Of a stretch of 64,000 nt of DNA, positions 59,267-64,000 are shown piece after piece. Where the stretch lies: contig CAMVMG010000002.1 of the NCBI GenBank assembly GCA_947168525.1, positions 1-64,000 on the forward strand, written 5' to 3'. The position numbers were made by a program, and so were the translations under genes. Below the pieces are notes generated by a model, which was not told where the DNA came from, ran no database searches, and was given only the letters and a program-made list of their open reading frames with translations. This stretch comes from an uncultured Bacteroidales bacterium (GTDB lineage: Bacteria > Bacteroidota > Bacteroidia > Bacteroidales > UBA932). Numbering within the stretch: position 1 is the first letter of the stretch; every line of letters starts with the position of its first letter.

Positions 59267-61069
59267 TTATCGTTTTGTTATTGAATCTGCAAAAATGGTG
59301 AGCGCCAGCATGTCGGCCGCCCCTCCGGGAGAGATTCCCTCCCGGGCATATTGGTCACATAGGGCCGACAGTCCCGCCTCGCTAAAGTGCTCCAGCAGCG
59401 CACTGGCCTCCAGCTTCACCTGCGCAGCCCGCTCCGCTCCCACGCGGTGTACCACGCAACTGTCGTCCAGCGTGGACATAATCCGCAACAACGTCTTCTG
59501 CCGGGCTACGATGTCCATGCCCGATGTACCAGGCACGGACAAGGAGTCTTCTGCCGGTGCATCGGCCTTTTTCATTGCGCTGGCAGAAGACTCCTTGTCC
59601 CTGCACGAGCGGTAATAGGGCAGCCAGTCGGTGAACAGGGCATGATAGCCTTCCAGAGCACAGGCACGGGCACCGGTACAGGTTTGGGCCGTGAAATGCA
59701 ACTGCTTATCGGCCAATTGTTTATCTATAATCGTCCGGGCAAATTGAACCAGACGTTTTCGCGTAACTTCCAAAGGCTCATCCGTTTCCATTTTACGCCC
59801 GAAGGCAGCGAGCAGCAGGCCCATGGCAAAAATGGCACCACGGTGGGTGTTCACACCACCTGTGGCCTCCATCATCGCCATTTCCGCCTCCAGACCAAGC
59901 TGGCGGAGCGTTTCCACATCGGCCGTGCAGGCCATCCGGCTCCAGAACGGGCGGAGCGCTGCGATGGCCTTGCGCATCAGGGCACAGTCCATGTCGGCAT
60001 GGGCGCCGCGGCTGTCCGGACACACCAGGCCGGGTTTGAGCGGCGTCTCCAGCTCCAGGGTAAGCGCGCGACCGGCCAGGTCGGCCAGGAGGAAAGGATG
60101 CGTGGCGGCGGGCGTAAGGTCGGCCGCCGATCCAAAATCGCCCGCGTCCAGTGCCTGGCGCACGCGTGATGCGCTGACAAAAACATCGGCCCGGGCAAGA
60201 CGGGGGATTTCAGTAACCCCAACGCCCTGCCCAGGGAGTTCTTTTTCCAGCATAACATTGAAACGTGCCGTGAGCGGATCCGAAGGCTCGGAGCCCACAA
60301 AACGCGTCTTCACCTGCAAGGCCGGCGCGATGTGCCGGGCAAACAGGTCGATATCCAACAGCATCTGCGTCTGAGATACGTCGGAGAGGTTTTTCATAAA
60401 ATAAGCCGGGAAAGTAGCCGATGAGATCTGATAGGCCGACCCATCCAGGACAGTAACCCGGGGCTGGGAGGCAAAGGCCGTTTGCAGCATGGTCAGGCGC
60501 TCAGTATAAGAGAAGCGGGAAACATCTTCCCGCACAGGAATGACAAACAAATGGTTTACCTGGCGGAGCGCCTGCTCTACCAGGTACAGATGCCCCAGGG
60601 TAAGCGGGTTGGCATGCATCACCACGACGCCTGCCGCCCCCTGGACGCGCTGCTCCCGCAAATACGCGCAATACGTTTCCAGTCCCCTGCCGTTCTCCAT
60701 CAGGATGGCCAGGGGCGCACGGGAGAGCAGCCGGAAGCCGAAACTGGCAAAAACTGCCTCATTCTCCGGTTTGGTAAACAGTTTGAGCTGCGTGATTCCC
60801 CGCAAGGAGGCTTCCCGGATGAGGCGGGACAGGAGCGGGGCGGTGAGACCGGCCTGGCGGGCATCGGCCGACACGGCAATGCACTTGAGCACATCCCCCT
60901 TGAGGCCGGCGCCTGCGAGGATGTCTCCGTCTTCGTTTTTACAAACCAGATACACATCCACTTCCTCCAGCCGCAAGCCATTGGCGGCGAGGAAATGTTC
61001 CACCTGAGCGTGGAAATAAGGAGAAGAAAGAGGAATCTCCTGTATGTCTAGATTCGTGTATGTCTGCAC
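59267..61069 (-). CDS. citCG: Fused [citrate lyase] ligase CitC and triphosphoribosyl-dephospho-CoA synthase CitG
   Basis: 600 residues. About 1-335 is CitC: a GNAT-like start (AGLTAPLLSRLIREA) and the nucleotidyltransferase motif GVVVMHANPLTLGHLYLVEQAL, which acetylates the lyase prosthetic thiol using ATP. About 340-600 is CitG: LKPGLVCPDSRGAHADMD, THRGAIFAMGLL and LMSTLDDSCV-type motifs, which makes the prosthetic-group precursor. Around residue ~490-520 an extra ~30 residues encoded by a palindrome (59537-59600) interrupt CitG. Fusion of the two maturation enzymes is notable. Confidence 0.9.
   Translation of the reverse strand: MQTYTNLDIQEIPLSSPYFHAQVEHFLAANGLRLEEVDVYLVCKNEDGDILAGAGLKGDVLKCIAVSADARQAGLTAPLLSRLIREASLRGITQLKLFTKPENEAVFASFGFRLLSRAPLAILMENGRGLETYCAYLREQRVQGAAGVVVMHANPLTLGHLYLVEQALRQVNHLFVIPVREDVSRFSYTERLTMLQTAFASQPRVTVLDGSAYQISSATFPAYFMKNLSDVSQTQMLLDIDLFARHIAPALQVKTRFVGSEPSDPLTARFNVMLEKELPGQGVGVTEIPRLARADVFVSASRVRQALDAGDFGSAADLTPAATHPFLLADLAGRALTLELETPLKPGLVCPDSRGAHADMDCALMRKAIAALRPFWSRMACTADVETLRQLGLEAEMAMMEATGGVNTHRGAIFAMGLLLAAFGRKMETDEPLEVTRKRLVQFARTIIDKQLADKQLHFTAQTCTGARACALEGYHALFTDWLPYYRSCRDKESSASAMKKADAPAEDSLSVPGTSGMDIVARQKTLLRIMSTLDDSCVVHRVGAERAAQVKLEASALLEHFSEAGLSALCDQYAREGISPGGAADMLALTIFADSITKR
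59537..59600. repeat. In-frame coding palindrome within the citG half
   Basis: Perfect 19-bp inverted arms (59537-59555 and 59582-59600), extendable to 22 of 23, with a 26-bp loop. On the coding strand it reads SCRDKESSASAMKKADAPAEDSLSVPG, an insertion lacking in normal CitG. Shared features with 43723-43800: GCAGGGA end, SSAS near the left arm and AP before the right arm. Confidence 0.8.
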
Positions 61070-61161
61070 TTTTCACGCAAGCATTCCAATACTCCCGGTT
61101 CCGCCTGCTATGGAATCGCGCTACGAAGGTAATGAATTAAAACCGAATTCCCAATAATATC

Positions 61162-61680
61162 TTAAGAATTTAAAAAGGAATCCACCATTTCGTCTATTTT
61201 TGCAAGCAACTCTGCCTCAGAATGTGTATGGGAGCGCATACACACCCGGGCCGGCCGGTCGCACAGGAGGCAGCGCCGGGGCTTCCCTCCGGTCTCTTCC
61301 CTGCCCAGCGGATGCAGGGCCCCGTCTTTGAAGACCACGACATCGGCATCCATCAGGCGGCCCAGCGGATGCGTGTCTTCTATCTCACAGCAGATCCGTT
61401 TTACCCAGACAGGCGGCAGTGGGACCAGCAGATACGCCTCGTAGCCGCTTTCCAAGTCACGCACCTGCACATGCCGGACCACACTGCCGAATTTGTCCAG
61501 CAGCGCGGCCAGTCCAGCACCACCCACGATAAGCGAGCGGGCATTCCGCTTCACGGGTCCCGGCGGCTGTACGGTAAGACAGACCAGCGTGCAGTCCGGA
61601 GCGGCCTGCAGTAGCTGCCGCTGCTTTGCAGCCCGGAGGTCCCTGCTTTCCAGAAGTTTTTCCAATGTAATGGCACCCAT
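61162..61680 (-). CDS. citX: Apo-citrate lyase phosphoribosyl-dephospho-CoA transferase CitX
   Basis: 172 residues, normal length. The hallmark RRCLLCDRPARVCMRSHTHSEAEL is present near the C-terminus, along with HPLGRLMDADVV. It attaches the prosthetic group to citrate lyase gamma subunit (CitD). citD is not in the window and may lie upstream of citE beyond the right edge. 92 bp without a gene separate it from citC/citG; I see nothing certain there. Confidence 0.92.
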   Translation of the reverse strand: MGAITLEKLLESRDLRAAKQRQLLQAAPDCTLVCLTVQPPGPVKRNARSLIVGGAGLAALLDKFGSVVRHVQVRDLESGYEAYLLVPLPPVWVKRICCEIEDTHPLGRLMDADVVVFKDGALHPLGREETGGKPRRCLLCDRPARVCMRSHTHSEAELLAKIDEMVDSFLNS

Positions 61681-61732
61681 AGCATAAATAGAAGGAGGTG
61701 CACCCCGAAAAAGTGCACCTCCCCGAATAAAA

Positions 61733-63154
61733 CTAATCTTTGATGCAGTGGATTCTATCCAGGACAGACCCGTCCCGGTTCATCACAACACCAACCACCT
61801 TCTCCCCGAAGGGAAGCGGGTCCGGTGTCCCGATAATAGATGTGGCCTTTGCAGCCAGGTCCTTGATATCCACCAGCTTTAGCCCTGCCTTCTCCAGCTT
61901 TTCCCGAATCTCAGGACGACCCGGATTCACAGCAATTCCGTACTCGGTGACCACGACGTCCACCGACTTGCCGGGGGTGATGAGGGTGGTCACATGCGGG
62001 ACCACGCAAGGGATGCGGCCGCGCAGCAGCGGGCACACGATGATGCTGAGGGCACTGTCTGCCGCCGTATCCTGATGGCCGCCAATAGCGCCGCGAATGA
62101 TGCCGTCAGAGCCCACGAGCACATTCACATTGAAGTCCGTATCCACCTCCAATGCGCTCAGGATCACGATATCCAGGGCATGTGTGGCAGATCCCGTGTG
62201 CTGCCCGGAAGCATACTCCACGGCAGAAACCTCCACATGGGAGGGATCCGTAGCAATGGACTGCGCAGCCACTTTGTCGAAAGACTGGACATCGATTAGC
62301 TTGCCGATGAGGCCTTCCTCGTGCAGCTTGACCATGTGGGCCGTGATGCCTCCGAGGGCGAAACTGGCCTTGATACCCCGGCGGACCATCTCTTCGCGGA
62401 TGTACTTCACAACGGCCAGGGAGGCACCGCCGGTACCGGTCTGGATGCTGAAGCCATCCTGGAAATAACCCGAGTTAATCACCACTTTGGCCGCCTGTTT
62501 GGCCAGCAGGATATCCCGGGGATTCTTGGAATCCCGGATGGCACCGGCCGATATCTTGGAGCTGTCTCCGACGCTCTCCACCACTACTACGGATTCTACA
62601 TCGGCCCCGCGGATACCGGCAGGAAGGTTGGGATAAGCCACGAGATCATCCGTAAGCACCACCACATGTTTGGCATACCGGGCATCCGGCAGGGCATAGC
62701 CCAGGGAGCCGCAGATGCTCTTTCCGTTCTCTGACCTGGGCACGCCGCAAGCATTGCCCAGCTCGTCCGAGGCAGACGCCCCCAGGAAAGCCACGTCAAT
62801 CTTGAGCTCTCCGCTGGCGATGGCGCTGCCGCGGCCGCCGTGGGAACGGAAGACGACCGGCTCCTGCAGAAGGCCATGCGAGATGGCATCGGCCAGTTCT
62901 CCGCGAAGTCCGGAGGTGGAAATGCCGGTGATGACCCCGTTCTTGATGTGCTCGATGAGGGGTTTGTGGACATCGGACAGGCTGGAAGCTGCCAGTTTGA
63001 GGTCTTTGAAGCCCATTTCCGCGAGCTTGTCCACGACCAGGTTCACCACTTTGTCACCACCGCGGAAATGATGGTGGAAACTGATGGTCATGCCGTCTTT
63101 GAGCCCTGAGCGGCGGACGGCTTCTTCCAGGGTAACTACTTTCGAGTTTCTCAT
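61733..63154 (-). CDS. citF: Citrate lyase alpha subunit CitF
   Basis: 473 residues. FHHHFRGGDKVVNLVVDKLAEMG near the start, STSGLRGELADAIS, FRSHGGRGSAIASGEL, and GGHQDTAADSALSI and YGIAVNPGRPEI near the end match CitF. It transfers the acetyl-ACP thioester to citrate as a CoA-transferase-like subunit. Overlaps citE by 4 bp. Somewhat shorter at the N-terminus than E. coli CitF. Confidence 0.95.
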   Translation of the reverse strand: MRNSKVVTLEEAVRRSGLKDGMTISFHHHFRGGDKVVNLVVDKLAEMGFKDLKLAASSLSDVHKPLIEHIKNGVITGISTSGLRGELADAISHGLLQEPVVFRSHGGRGSAIASGELKIDVAFLGASASDELGNACGVPRSENGKSICGSLGYALPDARYAKHVVVLTDDLVAYPNLPAGIRGADVESVVVVESVGDSSKISAGAIRDSKNPRDILLAKQAAKVVINSGYFQDGFSIQTGTGGASLAVVKYIREEMVRRGIKASFALGGITAHMVKLHEEGLIGKLIDVQSFDKVAAQSIATDPSHVEVSAVEYASGQHTGSATHALDIVILSALEVDTDFNVNVLVGSDGIIRGAIGGHQDTAADSALSIIVCPLLRGRIPCVVPHVTTLITPGKSVDVVVTEYGIAVNPGRPEIREKLEKAGLKLVDIKDLAAKATSIIGTPDPLPFGEKVVGVVMNRDGSVLDRIHCIKD

Positions 63155-64000
63155 AGCACTTCCTCCTTATCAATAACACCGGCGGCAACGGCCAGGGCGA
63201 TGGTACGCTCTGCCCTGAGCACTACCGGCCGGTCTACCATCTTGCCGTTGAGCGAGATGACGCCAGAACCCTTGGCCTGGGCCTCCTTGATGGCGGCCAC
63301 CACGGCGCGGGCCTTGGTGATTTCCTTTTCCGTGGGGGTGAATACGCTGTTCACCACCTCTATCTGGCGGGGGTTGATGATGGATTTTCCGTCAAAGCCC
63401 AGCGTCTTAATCAGTTCCACCTCTTTCCGGAAGGTGTCCATGTCGTCCAGGTTGGAATACACCGTGTCGAAACAGGCGATGCCGGCGGCACGGGCAGCCA
63501 CCACAATCTGCTCCCGGGCCAGCAGGAGCTCTGCACCGCCCGGCGTGCGATTGGTCTTCAGATTGGCCGAATAGTCCTCCGCACCCAGGGCGATGCCCAT
63601 CATGCGTTTGGATGCGGTGGCAATCTCATAGGCATTTACGATGCCCAGGGCGCTCTCGATGGCCGCCATGATGCGGGTCTCCCCCACCCGGCCTATCTCG
63701 GTTTCCACTTTCAGGATTTCCGCCTCCAGCTCCCGGACCTCGTCGGCCGTTTCCGTCTTGGGCATACGGATCACGTCCACGCCGGCCTTCACCACCGCCT
63801 CTACGTCCTTGCGGCCATAGGGGGTGTTCAGCGGGTTGATGCGGACCACCATTTCCGTATCACCGTAATCGATGGTCTTGAGAGCATTGTAAACGAGCAG
63901 GCGCGCCGCGTCTTTCTCGGCCATGGTCACGGAGTCTTCCAGATCCAGCATAATGCTGTCCGGCCCGTAGATATGGGCATCGGCCATCATCCCGGGGTTG
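63151..64000 (-). CDS. citE: Citrate lyase beta subunit CitE (partial, cut at window edge)
   Basis: 283 residues are visible; the coding frame continues past base 64000. The first visible codons read NPGMMADAHIYGPDSIMLDLEDSV, matching the CitE N-terminal region after a short missing start (roughly 13 residues). VRINPLNTPYGRKDVEAVV and AIESALGIVNAYEIA, with the Mg-binding Glu/Asp of the HpcH/CitE fold (EDYSANLKT), are seen. CitE cleaves citryl-ACP to acetyl-ACP and oxaloacetate. Confidence 0.95.
   Translation of the reverse strand, partial: NPGMMADAHIYGPDSIMLDLEDSVTMAEKDAARLLVYNALKTIDYGDTEMVVRINPLNTPYGRKDVEAVVKAGVDVIRMPKTETADEVRELEAEILKVETEIGRVGETRIMAAIESALGIVNAYEIATASKRMMGIALGAEDYSANLKTNRTPGGAELLLAREQIVVAARAAGIACFDTVYSNLDDMDTFRKEVELIKTLGFDGKSIINPRQIEVVNSVFTPTEKEITKARAVVAAIKEAQAKGSGVISLNGKMVDRPVVLRAERTIALAVAAGVIDKEEVL

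Noticed and set aside
61081..61161. Small RNA or extra gene between citX and citC/citG
   Set aside because: AT-rich spacer without hairpin, promoter or open frame of substance.

Overview
The window reads as a chromosomal segment of an anaerobic Bacteroidales bacterium of gut or rumen type. The main signs are promoters of the Bacteroidota form (TTTG and TAnnTTTG) in front of many genes, a fimbrillin-like lipoprotein, the parA-parB-DUF5683-mltD string, hpt-adk, and a TGS-type nucleoside kinase. Genes are dense and often overlap by ATGA. I saw no rRNA, tRNA, CRISPR array or transposase.

Region by region. 0.2-9.3 kb: an S41-peptidase-like protein, a small protein whose 5' third is copied perfectly at 9.1-9.4 kb, an ExbB-like membrane protein, a membrane LytTR regulator, a Na/Pi cotransporter, a GreA factor, and a TetR-controlled unknown membrane protein. 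9.4-15.7 kb: fimbrillin-like lipoprotein with a 44-residue partner, an outer-membrane porin, a flavodiiron protein, a DUF362 lipoprotein and a GNAT protein. 15.8-24.6 kb: a PriA that has lost most helicase motifs, the parAB cluster, an HhH/beta-barrel protein, hpt and adk. 24.7-32.1 kb: a lipid-handling operon with an MMPL transporter, FakA-like kinase, FakB/DegV protein, GNAT protein, PlsX and an acyl carrier protein.

33.8-49.5 kb is the showpiece: a 17-gene, single-strand, translationally coupled aryl-polyene (flexirubin-like) cluster. It encodes two ACPs, two complete ketosynthases, a chain-length factor, a ketosynthase relative with a His/Cys/Glu-rich tail, dehydratases, acyltransferases, a glycosyltransferase, a LolA-like carrier, an MMPL exporter, a methyltransferase and an aryl-acid ligase. 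No aromatic ammonia-lyase or ketoreductase is present; two ester hydrolases are, which suggests the aryl starter may come from hydrolysed hydroxycinnamate esters (inference).

49.6-55.8 kb: a deoxyhypusine-synthase-like protein, a GntR/ABC/DUF2807 operon with a candidate operator, a 2-hydroxyacid dehydrogenase, an unknown protein, and a clostripain-like lipoprotein with a broken signal peptide. 55.8-64.0 kb: a minus-strand citrate operon, citE (cut by the window edge)-citF-citX-citC/citG fusion-aconitase-isocitrate dehydrogenase, able to split citrate or convert it to 2-oxoglutarate.

Two coding regions (43.7 kb and 59.5 kb) carry perfect 19-20 bp inverted repeats inside apparent in-frame insertions of similar peptide sequence. 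These look like a protein-coding palindromic mobile element.
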